A stretch of 64,000 bases of DNA from Saccharomycopsis fibuligera x Saccharomycopsis cf. fibuligera (Eukaryota; Ascomycota; Saccharomycetes; Ascoideales; Saccharomycopsidaceae): positions 868,001 through 932,000 of the forward strand of contig CP012811.1 of NCBI GenBank assembly GCA_001936135.1, given 5' to 3'. A model generated the notes under the pieces. It made no database searches. It saw only the letters and a list, made by a program, of their open reading frames with translations, and was not told the DNA's origin. The translations under genes were made by a program, and so were the position numbers. Positions 41,806 to 53,700 of the stretch are shown piece after piece. The number at the start of each line of letters is the position of its first letter. Within the stretch, counting starts at the first letter, position 1.

Positions 41806-43905
41806 GCTTTATGGCTTGTGTAGTGTTGACTTTTTTTTTTTTTTTTGGTGTTTGTTTTTGTGATTGTTTTTGTTGTTTTGTGGTTGGTTTCCTGTCTTTA
41901 TATAATTTATTTATGTACTTGTTGCTAGTGTGAAGAAAGGATTTCCTGTGTAAGGCTCGAAATGGGAGTAATAGTGAAGTGAAGTTTACTCTTCTCGTCT
42001 GACATTGCTTCATCCAACACACACACACACACACACATCAGGCCCTCATGTTCAAAGACTGCAGCAAGTCCTGCCTGTCTGCGTGGCTCGTCGCAGTAGT
42101 TGCCGCTCTCCTCTTGTGCGCACTACTCAATCTCTAAAAGCACGTCAAGAAATTTGTATACCACGTGATAGGATTAGTACCCGCAGCATCTCACAGCATT
42201 GTGCATTACCAATGAGGACAGCGTGTTGCAAATTTTTCTCTTTTTCTCTCTTTTTTTTTTTTTTTTTTACTGTTCTCTATGGCCCAGAAGCAGGAAAAGC
42301 ATCTTTGCAAAAAGGCCTCAAAACAGAATACAGAAGAAGAAAAAAAAAAAAAAAAATTAAATAATTGGAAAGCTTAATTTCTCAAAATAGCTAGCTAGCT
42401 ATGGTATAGCTTTAGATAGCTGTATAGCTGAGATATAGGCAAGCGGAGCAGCTGATCGAGCTTGTCCTGTGGACAGGATTTCTCTCTGAGCAAGCAAGGT
42501 TCAAGAAGTTGTGTATCCGTTCCCTTCTCTGAGCGTCTTTGTTTTCGGTTTCAGAGCTTGTTAGCGAAGAGGCGTGTACTTGTAGGTGTACATTACTATT
42601 CAAAAATTCGGTCATTATGCCATAGCAAAAACCTCACTCCCGTACTGTATGGCCAACGTAGTGTGTATGTTCACCATCGCATCCCATAAATGGAGGGGGC
42701 GGTTCGTTGCTGCTGGCGTGCTGGGGTTCAGGCGTGGTAGTTTGCTACGCTGTCCAGTGTGGATAAGGTTAGATAATAATAAGAATGATAATAATAATAA
42801 TAATAAGAATAATAATCATAACAGCCCGCGTACTCCTGTTGTGGACTGACAGTGGTGACAGAAGGCCAAGTAGCAAGTATTACTTACACTTTGCGCTTTT
42901 TCTTTGTCTTCTTCTTCCTCTTCCTCTTCCTCTTCTTTCTCCACGGTGTCAGTCTCAGGCAGCTTTTTTTTTTTTATTTTTTTTTTATTTTCTTCGGCAT
43001 CGCATAAAATTTTCTGTTTTTCTTAGATTTTTTATTTTATTTTTATTTTGTTTTAAGCGCCCTCGATTATTAATCTTACTATCACAAACCACCCACAACC
43101 TTCTCTGTCTTCCCAGAACACCCACTGGATACTACTAGCTATATTCAAAAGTTCTCTCAGGATTACAAAGAAACTCTTTCCTCGAGAAAAAGAAACAAAT
43201 TCGCTAGATTGAATTTCCTCAGTGGTTGTTCCAGCTCAATATTAGCCGTTTCAAGACATCCCAAAAAGCAGGATTTCTCGCAGAGACCAGTAATAGCGAC
43301 AATCATCTTTAAAACAAAGACACTATCTCACAGCTTTTGCCAAATATAAAGCAAAGGGCTTCACCAATAGACTTTTTTTTTTTTTTTTGTTTCTTTCTCG
43401 TTTTTTGTTTTTTTGTTGTCTGTTTTTGCCTGTGGCGTATTCCTTAGCCAACCAAAGACTCTGGCTATCCCCCCGAGCCAACCAGCCACTCATCCATCCG
43501 GTAGTCTCATCTCATCTCATCTCATCGTGCTTTGCACTGCGCCCATCTTCGCTTATCTTTATTGTTATACCGGTGCTCAAAGTGATGCTATAGAAAGCAA
43601 TACCTGCCATTAAGAACATAAGCTATACATAATTGAAATATTAGCAAAAAAAAAAAAAAAAAAAAAAAAAGAGAGAGACTTGGCTATACTAAAATTAAAA
43701 CTTAGGGGACTAGCCGCACCTCGAAACACATAAACAAAAAGACAAACAAGCAAACGAAAAAGGACACTATCGTTTTAAAACTAACTGCTATTCTTATTCG
43801 CTACAAATACTTGCTTTTAATCCAAAACCTTACAACGCTTTATTGTTGCTTGTATATTTGAACATAGCTATTATAACCTTTGCTGGAACTCAACATTAGA
43901 ATACA
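41806..43905. promoter_or_regulatory. HAC1 upstream region and POT1 3' flank
   Basis: 2.1 kb holding a T-tract (41831-41846), a CA repeat (42016-42037), a GCTA repeat (42387-42402), AAT repeats (42787-42812), five CTCAT units (43507-43530) and T/A tracts at 43374-43388 and 43647-43670. Open frames are short and of skewed composition. The last 100 bases are the likely HAC1 leader and contain CAACATTAGAA (43891-43901), complementary to a site downstream of the gene. Confidence 0.5.
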
Positions 43906-45351
43906 ATGAATAACCCAAAGAGTAATCAAGCTGACGCGAAAAAGCCAAAGGTCACACTTAGGATAAAAGTCGACAACAAAAACAACAATAATAATACTAC
44001 TGGCGATGGTCATCAAAACGACACTAGTTCTAGCTCCCCAGCATCAACGGTCACCTCACCACAAATCGATGGGTTAGGTTCTCCAATGGGTGGGTCATTT
44101 CAGTCAACTTTGCCGCCTCGTAAACGGGCTCGCACCAAGGAAGAAAAAGAACAACGAAGAGTTGAAAGGATATTGCGGAATAGAAGGGCTGCTCATTTAT
44201 CAAGGGAGAAAAAGAAAAAGTACATTGAGTTTTTGGAAAACTCAGTTATCGAACTTGTGGGAAAGTTATCCTCATACAAGACCAAAAACGATGAAGTTAT
44301 CGAGATGATTGATGGTAAAGATTTTGAGGTTGCAGTTTCTATGGCAGAGAATGGTCATTTGGCTGCTTTGAAAACTAAAGCATTACCTGATATCAAGCAA
44401 AAATTGCATCAATTCAAAGAAGCCAGCACTCTTGACGAAAGATTGTACGAGGATATCATCGACAAAATCAATCAAAATAAAAACTTGAATATCGTGCTAA
44501 ACAACCGTTCAAGTTCTGCTGCTTCTGCGGGTGCGGGGTTTGAAAGTAATCCAACAACCCCAACTACCCCTGTTTTCGTATATCATAGCAACTCGAACAA
44601 CAATCACTTGAACCATCACGCCATTCCCTCTAACCCGACAACCCCAAAAACAGAATTACCGCACGATAGCTTAGTGGATACCGCTAACTCTTTGAAAAAA
44701 CTATCTGAATCAGCAATAACAAACAATCAACATTTTAATCATTCACAAATCCCTACTGCGTTGGACACTACAGCACATGTCTACCCTAGCCAAACCTACA
44801 ATGGTAACAATGCCCGACAGCAATACCAGCAGCAACAGCAAAATCATCATCATTATCAACCTCAGTACCATTCTTCCGCTGCAGTCGGAGGATTGGGAAT
44901 AGTAATACCAAGAAACCAAACTTATGCATCTTCTGAAAGAGAACGAGAAAAAGGGACTACTAGTAGCACAGGAACCACCAGCAACAATACTCAAAGCGAC
45001 GATAACTCAGAAACTTCCTCAACTGGATCATTACCTCCATCAGATTTGCCACATCCTCCATCAGTAGAAATGGGCCATTCTGCAAGTTTTCAAAACAGTG
45101 CCAATATGAATATGAATATGAATTTGAATAAGAATAAACCTAAATTGCAGCCGCATGCTCAATTGTTGGATCCTCAATCACCTCAGGCAGGTTTGTTGAA
45201 TCTTAGTGGTAATGGTAACGGCAACGGTAGTGGTGGACACTCACGATCGGCATCCGCTGCTTCAAAAGTTAATAATGATGATAATGACGAGGAGAATGCG
45301 GTGATGATTATGATGTCCTTGAGAAATAGGGGACCTCAGACTCCAAAGTAA
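43906..45351 (+). CDS. HAC1: HAC1, bZIP activator of the unfolded protein response
   Basis: The 481-aa frame holds the Hac1 basic region almost unchanged: STLPPRKRARTKEEKEQRR, then ERILRNRRAAHLSREKKKK (residues about 67-105), followed by a short leucine-zipper-like helix (IEFLENSVIELVGKL). The remainder is Asn/Gln/Ser/Thr-Pro-rich. Hac1 binds UPR elements and is made only after Ire1 and tRNA ligase remove an unconventional intron from its mRNA. The frame given here is the unspliced form, ending MMSLRNRGPQTPK. The next gene is convergent and ends 1.7 kb away, leaving room for a long intron and a second exon. Exceptionally long HAC1 introns have been reported in the C. parapsilosis group. The exact splice sites could not be fixed. 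Confidence 0.94.
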   Translation: MNNPKSNQADAKKPKVTLRIKVDNKNNNNNTTGDGHQNDTSSSSPASTVTSPQIDGLGSPMGGSFQSTLPPRKRARTKEEKEQRRVERILRNRRAAHLSREKKKKYIEFLENSVIELVGKLSSYKTKNDEVIEMIDGKDFEVAVSMAENGHLAALKTKALPDIKQKLHQFKEASTLDERLYEDIIDKINQNKNLNIVLNNRSSSAASAGAGFESNPTTPTTPVFVYHSNSNNNHLNHHAIPSNPTTPKTELPHDSLVDTANSLKKLSESAITNNQHFNHSQIPTALDTTAHVYPSQTYNGNNARQQYQQQQQNHHHYQPQYHSSAAVGGLGIVIPRNQTYASSEREREKGTTSSTGTTSNNTQSDDNSETSSTGSLPPSDLPHPPSVEMGHSASFQNSANMNMNMNLNKNKPKLQPHAQLLDPQSPQAGLLNLSGNGNGNGSGGHSRSASAASKVNNDDNDEENAVMIMMSLRNRGPQTPK

Positions 45352-45583
45352 CGCGAAGGGCTATCCTTATAACTGAAATTCATGAATTGAGTTAAATGAC
45401 CTTTTTTTTTTTTTTTTTCTGCCTCGTGCTGCTCGTCTGCTTCTGCTGCTTTAGTGTCTCCTGTTGGCAAATAATCCCAAAAGGTATTATTTTCATTAAT
45501 CTACGTGTTCTATCACGCCAAGTTTTAGCAGCTTTCACGGGAGGAATCCAATTATAATTATAATTATAACCACATCCTCCATT

Positions 45584-45649
45584 CGACACTATTTTTGCTG
45601 CTGCTACGCTCGTGGTGGCACCTGCAGCGCAATAAACAGCATAGTGTCG
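45584..45649 (+). ncRNA. Two-stem RNA hairpin within HAC1 downstream region
   Basis: CGACACTAT (45584-45592) pairs exactly with ATAGTGTCG (45641-45649). Inside, TTGC and GCTGC (around one bulged T) pair with GCAGCGCAA. This gives about 18 bp in two stems. Position after HAC1 suggests a structural role in the transcript rather than a separate gene. Confidence 0.45.
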
Positions 45650-45994
45650 TAGCTGATGAGTTTTCATTGGCCTTTTCTGATTAGCGCTACTTGGTTGTTT
45701 TTTAATTTAACGTGATGTGTGTTACAGCATGACTGTGAGATGATGGGACTAACTGTGAAAGAAAAATAAAAGTGCAGCGAAAATTTTATAGTTGAGGGCG
45801 GCTTTTACTAAAGCCTTTGTTGTTAAGCTCCAATTTCATGATTTGGCCAATGATAATGCTGATGCTGATAAAGATAATTATGATTTAATGTGGTGGACTA
45901 ATGTGATGTGGTATGGTCCAATGATCTACAATGTGACATTTTGTTTATTATTTGTATGCTATTTTACTTGTTTGCCTATTTTCTAGACTCTGTG

Positions 45995-46029
<35 letters not shown>

Positions 46030-46425
46030 CCTCCTCTACAGGTGTACGTTTCTAATGTTGCAACAGTTTCTAATTGTTTTTTTTTCTTTCTTTCTTACAG
46101 TGTTTACCTGGATTTACTTGTCGTTTTTGTTCCTGTGTTTATTATTTGTTTTGCTTTCACTTCTCTTTACTTCTTTTGATTTTTTTTGACTTTATCTTGA
46201 CAATCTGATTTCTTTGGTTTTTTCTTTCTTTTTGGCTCCTTGATAATGAAAAGTTTTTTGATTATTGCCACGCGGTATTAACGCTTGTAATAAAGACCCA
46301 TTCCCACATAGTTTATCCGCATATAGCTGTATATTCTTTTTTTTTTTTTTTTTTATTGTTTTTTGCTTGCAACCACCCGCCCCCAACTGTTGAGCCTGTA
46401 AAAGCACAAGTTTTTTCTGCAATAG

Positions 46426-46459
46426 CCCTAACCTAACAGTCTGCTGCTGCAGGGTAGGG
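46426..46459 (+). ncRNA. Hairpin presenting CUGCUG, candidate Ire1 3' site
   Basis: CCCTA-A-CCT pairs with AGG-G-TAGGG with a single mismatch, and CAG/CTG extends the stem to a 7-nt loop UCUGCUG. Ire1 sites are 7-nt loops with C-N-G at the cut. Here the CUGCUG is offset by one base, so the match is imperfect. Confidence 0.3.
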
Positions 46460-47017
46460 TTTATACTACAAATAAGGACACTAGGACAGCCAACACCGAG
46501 AGTAGCGCTTCTTTGAAACATCCACAAAACTGTCCCTCAGGCTATCCAAGGCTACATTTTAGTTTTCAAAGTTAGCAATGTGTGGCGATGTATAAAATTG
46601 CATGATATTATGAACAGGATCTCAAAAGGATGCGTGATTTAAAGAGAGGCATTATGTACTGGGAATGGAGGAATGAAAAAAAAAAAAAAAGTTCGTAAAA
46701 TGAGAATAATGATAATGATGACGAAGGATGATTTAAGGCTAATAACACAAATAAAACGAAAGTACGAAACAAAAAAAAAAAAAAAAAAAAAAAAAGAAAA
46801 AGAAAAAAAAAAAAAGATAGTAACTGGATGCCGAATGAAATGCCATTTATGTGAAGATAAAACAAAATTGAAAGAAAAAAAAAAAAAAAAAAAAAACAGT
46901 AAAAAAAAGCGGTGAAGAAGATCAAATCAGAAAAACTCAAAAATGAAGAGAAAACAATATGAGAAAATAATTCGAGCAACTAGGAGATCAAAGCGTCCAA
47001 ATGACACAGTAAATCAT

Positions 47018-50000
47018 TCAATCATAATAATACTTGCGTAGTAAAGTATCCGACCTGCGCAAATTTTCAAAGCTCCAAAACCCAACCTTTCTCACTCTCC
47101 AGCCATTCAACTTCTGTTGCACTCTAGCCGCAAACTTATCAATTCCTCCGTTTTCTTCACCTCCACCACTGCCGCCAACCCCAGCCAACAGAACATCCCG
47201 CTGATATACTTTGAACAACCAGTAGAACGCCCTATACGATCCGCTTTGCTTCTTGTCAACCATTTGCAAATAGTTCAGGATGAACAATTGCATGATTTTG
47301 TACTTGATGTGATGCTTGTATTCGAAACGTAGCGTGGTCACTAATTGGCAAGCTAGGTTGACTTTGGCTTGAGTTAAGGTTCGATGGTCCATTATGAGAC
47401 CATGGAGCATCGCCTCGAGCAAGTTGGTTTTGGCCTTGTTTAGCAACAGTTGAGCATTTTCGGCAGCGATGTCGGGAGTATTAGCAGGAGACTCGGGAGT
47501 GTGGTTTTGCTGTTGTTTTGTTGCGGGCTCGGATAGTGCTTGGAATTCAAATTCTGAAGCAGTTGTAGAATCAAGCTCAGGATTGAGCGCAGTAGCAGGA
47601 ACCAATTTGGCGATTGAGGCAATATAGTCATCGTGAAACTTGACGCTTTCTTCTATATTTGTCTTTGCTAAATACCTCATGTGAGCAGTGGCGAGTTTCA
47701 AATCAAACAATTTGGCAGCAAATCCATCATTACCAGTACCATCAACATGATCAACCTGCATTATCCATTTTGGTTTATCCAGAATACCAAGTTTCCCCTC
47801 ATCAATCAAATTATTCATTAGTCCTTCTTTGAAATAATCGTAATATTCAAGGTTTTCAACATGTTGCAATAATTGTAAATAGTCAATGGAGGTGTTCAAA
47901 TTAGCGATTGCTTTAGCCAAAGTTCTAAGCTCCAATAGCGTTGCTGCTTCTTTGGCATGAGCTGAAACAATCTTTGCGTATGCGGTTTTGAGCAACTCAA
48001 TTTTTTGCTTGTTGGCGTCGCTGTTGCTGTTACTATTGTCCATAAGGTTGACACAAGTGCATACAAATCTTACGAGTTGCATTCTTGCTTCATGCTTAGT
48101 GAAATCCCATTTGGACAATTGCAAAATTTGCGCAATGTTGTAAGGTAGCGGTAGTCTCGTTTCCAGTCTGCACCAATTGAAATGAAAATGTAGAGTCATC
48201 ATACGCAAGAATGCAACGTCTAGTCTATTAAAAGAATCCATCTTATCGTTGATATCTTTGAAGAATCTGAAAAGAGTCCTGTCTTGCATTATTGGTAATG
48301 TGTTGTTTTTCTCTAATGATTGTAAAAGCCCTCTAAGAGATTTGCGTAGCACTTTGGCATTGAAAGAGGCAAGCTCTGGTTTATCCGGTAAGAATGTCGT
48401 AAAAGATGCTTTTCTAATGAATCCAATTTGCGTGATTAATACTGAAATGTGAGCCAAATTTTGCGATACTTGTTTCGATAAATCATTGCTGGGGCTTGTT
48501 GTTGTTGTTGTTGTTGTTTGGTATTTGTAGCGTCCATGGTCATTGTAAAAATTCGCAAGGACAATTTTAAAATAATGCGAAAACGTGTTGAATAATTTCT
48601 CGTCTCTTTTATCTGGATGAACTTTGAATTCAGTGTTGAGAAACGTGATAAATCTGCTGAATATGTAATCATAACTGAGCAAAGATAACGCTTTTTCATT
48701 TTTTCTAAAAGAAACTAAATTGTCAATGGAGCTGATGGTAAAATATTTCTGTTTGATCCACATGCTTATCAATTTTTTCAAATCTGAAAAAGTTTGGGCC
48801 TCCTTGATTAAAAAATGGAAATCCGATTGATTGAATTTCAATAACTTGGCAATGTTTGTTAGCTCCATGACTCTTTTACTGTCGAGTTGCTGGTTGTGTT
48901 GCGTGGTTATTGATGTTACTTTTTTCACAATTTGGTTGAAATTGCGATATAGTTCCAAATATTTGTCATAATCTAGTTGCGGGTGTGTTTCATAATTGAA
49001 TAAATATTGAAATGCGCTTCCATGATGTAAAATATTTACTGCCAAGCTCGAGTTGGCATTGGAAATTTTTTTATGATGATGATGATGATGATGATGATGA
49101 TGTTGTTGTTGTTGTTGCTGTTGCTTCGCTTGTGCCAAAGTACTATTCAAAGAGTTCAATCGCTTCAAAAATTTCTGGAAAAATTTAATTAATAAATCCA
49201 CTTGGCCCATTTTTACGTAATCTCGCAAAATATTCAACTTTACAAAGATAGGTAAAGTCCTTGCCTGTGTACTAATGCTCGTAGCCCCTAGAAGTCTAGC
49301 ATCACTTGGGTTATACAATAAAAGTTGAACTATCCAATTGATACCCCCACCTTCATGCTCATCCAAAATTTTGCGATATTCTTCCAAATTAGATAATGTG
49401 TAAATGTTTACTAAAAGTGCTCTAGAAAATTTATCGTATCTTGTGACTAATGTAGTATCATCTTTACCTTGCTCAGTTTGTGAAATCAAAAATCGCAATG
49501 CTCTTGAAAGCCGATCGTTGAATTTGAAGCTTTGCAACAAGATATCAATTTGCTCATCTATAGAAACCGTTTGCTTCTGCGCTTCGCTAATGAATGAAAA
49601 TTCGATTGGGGCACTGCTGTTTTTGTATTTGATGTTTACTAGCAAGCTTTTCAAGATTTGCTTGAATACCACATGTAAATTATGCTGGTCTTCAAGGTTC
49701 GCCAATGATGAATATACATGCTGTAAAAAGACAAGATAGTCAAAGCTTGGATTCGCAGTTGCCATGGAAACTTTACCAGTTGTATTAGTATCTTTGCCGT
49801 GTCGCTGCTGAGAGTACCATCCATCGAGCACATCATACATATTGCACACATATGAATCCAACTCTGGCAACGAAACATTTCCTTTCGCTCTAGCTGGAGT
49901 GTCACCGTTATCAAAAAGGGCGCTGTCATCTAACACGTACGAGTCCGGCTGTCGTGAATTGATAACCAAATGATCAGTGAGCACCCTAGCGGCTTCTTCA

Positions 50001-50279
50001 AAACGCTTGTGTATTATGAGAAACCGTAAATATTTTGATAATATTATTGGAGATAAAATTCTGCTTTTTTCATTTGAAAAGAAATTGTTTAGTTTTTCGT
50101 TATAGAAATTGATGACCAAATTGGGCTGGACTTTCAAGATGTCATCATAGGTTATCATTTGTTGAAGTCTTCGATGATTATCAGATGTGGATTGTAAAGT
50201 TAGAGCTAAATCTCGAGGAAAATTTTTGTAAAAACGGGACATATTTGAGATTGTGCTTTTCTTTGAAGATGGCGATGAT

Positions 50280-50310
<31 letters not shown>

Positions 50311-50599
50311 TTTGACTATCTTCAATGTACCGGTCATAAAGGTAATCTATCAATGTTTTGGCAGTTGATGCGAATCGTTCTTTGAGTTGATCTTCGTTCG
50401 CCTGCTGCTGCTGCTGCTGCTGCGGAGGGACATGATCTTTGGTATTGCTTGACAAATTGAATGAATTGAAAGTATGGGATTTGATAAAAAGGGCACGCTT
50501 ATTTATATGGTTGCAGCTGTGATGACTTGTATTGCCATTATTGTAAACTTGGTTCCAACTATATCGCACTTTCCATAAGATTTTTCTGACCTTGAACAT
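47018..50599 (-). CDS. Large probable mitochondrial protein, helical-repeat type
   Basis: The 1193-aa product begins MFKVRKILWKVRYSWNQVYN, basic and amphipathic without acidic residues, a plausible mitochondrial presequence. Beyond Gln and His runs (Q7 near 59, Q10 near 98, Q/H run near 495-510, the last from CAT repeats at 49074-49101) the chain is almost entirely helical, with units such as LRFLIIHKRFEEAARVLTDHLV and KLNILRDYVKMGQVDLLIKFFQKFLKRL that look like degenerate PPR/TPR pairs. Fungal mitochondrial RNA-maturation and translation activators have this size and style, but no specific one is recognised. It diverges from COX6. Confidence 0.65.
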
Positions 50600-51551
50600 G
50601 ATCTAATATTGAGTAAGAAGTATGGCAAACCGGTACCAAAATCATCTATGAAAAGATAAGCAAAAACTATGATTTCTTGGCCCAAAATTGAAAACAGATG
50701 ATGCCAATGTGATTTGTGCCGCTTGCAATTGAAAAGGGGTGTTTAAATGCTTTGAATTTCCTCAACTTGCCCTTTGGAGCAGTGCTTTTAGGATTTAAAC
50801 GCCTATTCCTATTCTTTCGCTATTTTCTGGAGACCAAAAAAAAAAAAAAAAAAAAATTTATTGTTTTTGCTAAGCGCCCACGCCTGTGGTGTTCATTTTC
50901 CGGAGAGGGACATGGAAGGAATCAGAATGGATACGGAACGGAGACTTGGGGGGAAGATACGGTAGTCAGCTGATACTGTACGGATCTATTCAAAACAGAG
51001 GCGGATAGTCTGCGGCGGCGGCGGCGGCGGCAGTGGCTGGTACGAGCTGAGCCGGTGCAGTGTGAAGTTAACTGTACAGTCAATAGGCTCTGAAGATTAG
51101 TGTGATTTGTTTTGCTACAAAGAAGCCAATCAACTTTAGAGTCTTTCACCTAGTGTTTGCGCTGTATGGAGGAGGCTGTCTCAAGGTAGTAGATAGATAC
51201 CAGCTAGGGTCATTTACGAGGGTGCTCACCTGACCGTATCGCGTGAAAAACGAAAAAAAAAAAAAAAAAAAAAGGCGCAGAAATCAACCAATAAGTTTGC
51301 GCCAATAGTAATGACAGTAATGCTGCCACCACTGGACAAAAAAAAAAAAAAAGAAGTGAAAAAAAATAAAAAAAAAAAAAATAGAGTGCAAGCCCAGAGA
51401 GAACCAATAGAAGAAAAAAGAAAACCTTCCTTCCAGCAGAGAAAACGCTTTGACTATATCTCCATCGCATTCGTCAATATTCGTTATTGGATTATTCTTA
51501 TATCTCATTTGCTTTCACATTCACCTTCAACCACTCATAATATAACACAAA
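50600..51551. other. Divergent promoter region, mitochondrial-type gene / COX6
   Basis: About 0.95 kb with A-tracts (50837-50858, 51252-51273, 51339-51352) and a CGG repeat of six units (51013-51030). The COX6 leader is pyrimidine-rich near 51480-51545. Short frames are homopolymer artefacts. Confidence 0.6.
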
Positions 51552-52242
51552 ATGTTCAGACAACTCTTCAGAACTCCAGTCATTAGACGCAGTGCTGTTT
51601 TGGCCCGTCCAGCTCAACAGCAAGCCCAATTGAGAATCCCAACTTTCAATAGATTCACTGCCATCAGAAACTACAGTGACCACCACGAAGAAACTTACGA
51701 AGAATTCACCACCAGGTATGTCATATATTTATTGGATGCTCTTTTGGCACATATGCTTGGCGTAATGTGTTTAACCAACTTATGTTTTTCTTTTTCCTAC
51801 AATGAAAAAAAATGAATAACTTATTGCACTGATAATATAGTGTCATCACGATTGCGAACCAGGTACCTTTTTTTTTTATTTTTTTTTATTTTTATTTTTA
51901 TTTTTCTTCATTTAATCATTTAGCAAACATCGATACTAATATTGCTTTGTTTTGTTTAGATTCGAAAAGGAATTTGACGAAGCTTACGACTTGTTTGAAG
52001 TCCAAAGAGTCCTCAATAACGCCTTCTCTTACGATTTGGTTCCAGCTCCATCGGTCATTGAAAAAGCTTTGTTGGCTTGCAGAAGAGTCAATGACTATGC
52101 TACCGCCGTGAGAGTTTTCGAAGGTTTGAAAGTCAAAGTTGAAAACAACGAACAATACGAAGCTTACTTGGACGAATTGAAAGACATTAGAAAAGATTTG
52201 GGCGTTGACTTGAAGGAAGAATTGTTCCCAGAAGCTGCTTAA
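51552..52242 (+). CDS. COX6: COX6, cytochrome c oxidase subunit VI (one intron)
   Basis: Subunit VI (mammalian Va) of respiratory complex IV, facing the mitochondrial matrix. Exon 1 is 51552-51715 and exon 2 is 51960-52242; joined they give 148 aa, the same length as S. cerevisiae Cox6. Residues 1-40 are an Arg-rich presequence (MFRQLFRTPVIRRSAVLARP). The mature part is unmistakable: FDEAYDLFEVQRVLNN, FSYDLVPAPSVIEKALLACRRVND, YEAYLDELKDIRKDLGV and KEELFPEAA. The junction recreates Arg from AG/A. Reading through the donor would give a truncated product without the conserved part, so splicing is required. Confidence 0.97.
51716..51959 (+). other. COX6 spliceosomal intron
   Basis: 244 nt, donor GTATGT (51716-51721), branch site TACTAAT (51934-51940) and acceptor TTTAG (51955-51959). 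T-tracts lie between donor and branch site. No nested gene is visible. Confidence 0.95.
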
Positions 52243-52756
52243 ATTTAGGCAAAATAAAAATAAACATAAAAATAAACCATGTGTTTTTACTACTTTTACT
52301 CAAATATATGAAAAAAAATCAATGACCATGAAAACAAAAGCTACTTAAATCAGTTTCAATAATAATAGTAATAAAAATAAGCCATTATACATTGCCAGAA
52401 AAAAAGAAGCGAAAGGTTTGAAATAATAAAGTAACAATAGGATTCTATCCAAGAAACGATAAAAGGAGAAAGAAAAAAAGTTTGATTTTTCTTTTCCAGT
52501 TTTTATTAATCTTTGTTTTCTTTTTTTATTTTTGATCCAGTTTTCGTTCTTTCTGTCCATCTTCTCTACTCCCCTTATTTGACCCGCAATTTTTTGTTCA
52601 AGATGAATAGCATTCTTAAAGTTTGAATTTACGTTTTATTATATCTCTCCAAATTGCAAGTTTCAAGTCATCTACAAGGCTTGGATTGTGTGATTGAGAA
52701 ATCATGAAAATCAGCCCACAATTTCGCCTATAGGCAAAGTTTCAGATGATTGGGCA

Positions 52757-52794
<38 letters not shown>

Positions 52795-53700
52795 GTGTAG
52801 CCAAAGAATCAGCCCATAAGTTTGCGCTTTGTAGAAACTATGTGTCATGGCCATTTACCACTATAAGTCAACCTGTCAAAAACGTTTGTCGGGAATACCT
52901 CTATCTCTGATTGCTAGTACGTTTTGCAACTTGTGTACTGCGATTGGTATCTTCTGTTCCGCGACTGAATCCATCGCCGCTTTATTGTTCTCCATCGTGG
53001 AGATAAGATATATCTGCACCACACACACACTGTACATACATTCGTCGTTCATTCACTAGCCCACGGGCTCTGTCTACAGCCGACCGACTGGCTATCCCTA
53101 CTTCGGGCTTTGAACAACCACAAGTGGGCTGCTGATAGTCACTTATCAAGCGAGAGAATTCGAGTGGAGGCAAAACGCATTTCATTTTGACTGTGAGTTT
53201 GAAAAGCATCCACCAAAGACACTGGCGTATGCTCTCCCGGAAGAAGACTGTTTCCGAACATTGAGTTTTTCTCCACCGTTGTAAGCGAATAGAGGTTCGA
53301 CTTTGAGGTCCCTTGAGATGTGGCTGTTTAATACCAGCTTTACAGTATGCTTGCTGCGCATGCCGTAGGTAGCTAAAACTTGAACACAGAACTTGGCTTA
53401 CCGTTTCTTATTCAAATAACAGCCAGCCAATGCACCTACCTGTATGCCTCCTTTCCCCGGAAGCTATTTCTTCTTTTTGCGTTTTTTGTTTTCCGTAGGG
53501 TGGTATTTTGATACCCGTAGCCCAGAGCTTTTTGGGCATGCTGTTGATTGTTGTTATATACCAACTTTCCAGGCTTCTTTCTTTAGCTGCAGTCAAGAAT
53601 TATCATTGAACAATATTGTGATTTTTTATTAAAGATGGGGAAAAAAAAAAAAATTTAAAGTCGCGGAAACAATAGATATAACATAAACACGAACAAAAGC

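Larger units (their letters stand above)
45352..47017. other. Structured HAC1 downstream region (candidate long intron and exon 2)
   Basis: 1.7 kb after the unspliced HAC1 stop. It holds hairpins at 45540-45580 (GGAGGA/TCCTCC), 45584-45649 (outer CGACACTAT/ATAGTGTCG plus an inner GC-rich stem) and 46426-46459, and a site complementary to the HAC1 leader (46050-46060). An open frame at 45792-45986 encodes an acidic/aromatic peptide (DNYDLMWWTNVMWYG). T-tracts lie at 45402-45419, 46000-46029 and 46338-46354; A-tracts at 46678-46690 and 46770-46815. The right end is the 3' flank of the mitochondrial-type gene. Confidence 0.5.

Noticed and set aside
42005-42850. Several overlapping frames between POT1 and HAC1
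   Set aside because: They depend on CA, T and AAT repeats and have no homology. The region fits a promoter/leader better.
43741-45649. Second leader/downstream complementarity in HAC1 (GACACTAT with ATAGTGTC)
   Set aside because: Only 8 bases, more than 100 bases from the start codon, and the same arm already pairs inside the 45584-45649 hairpin. Chance is likely.
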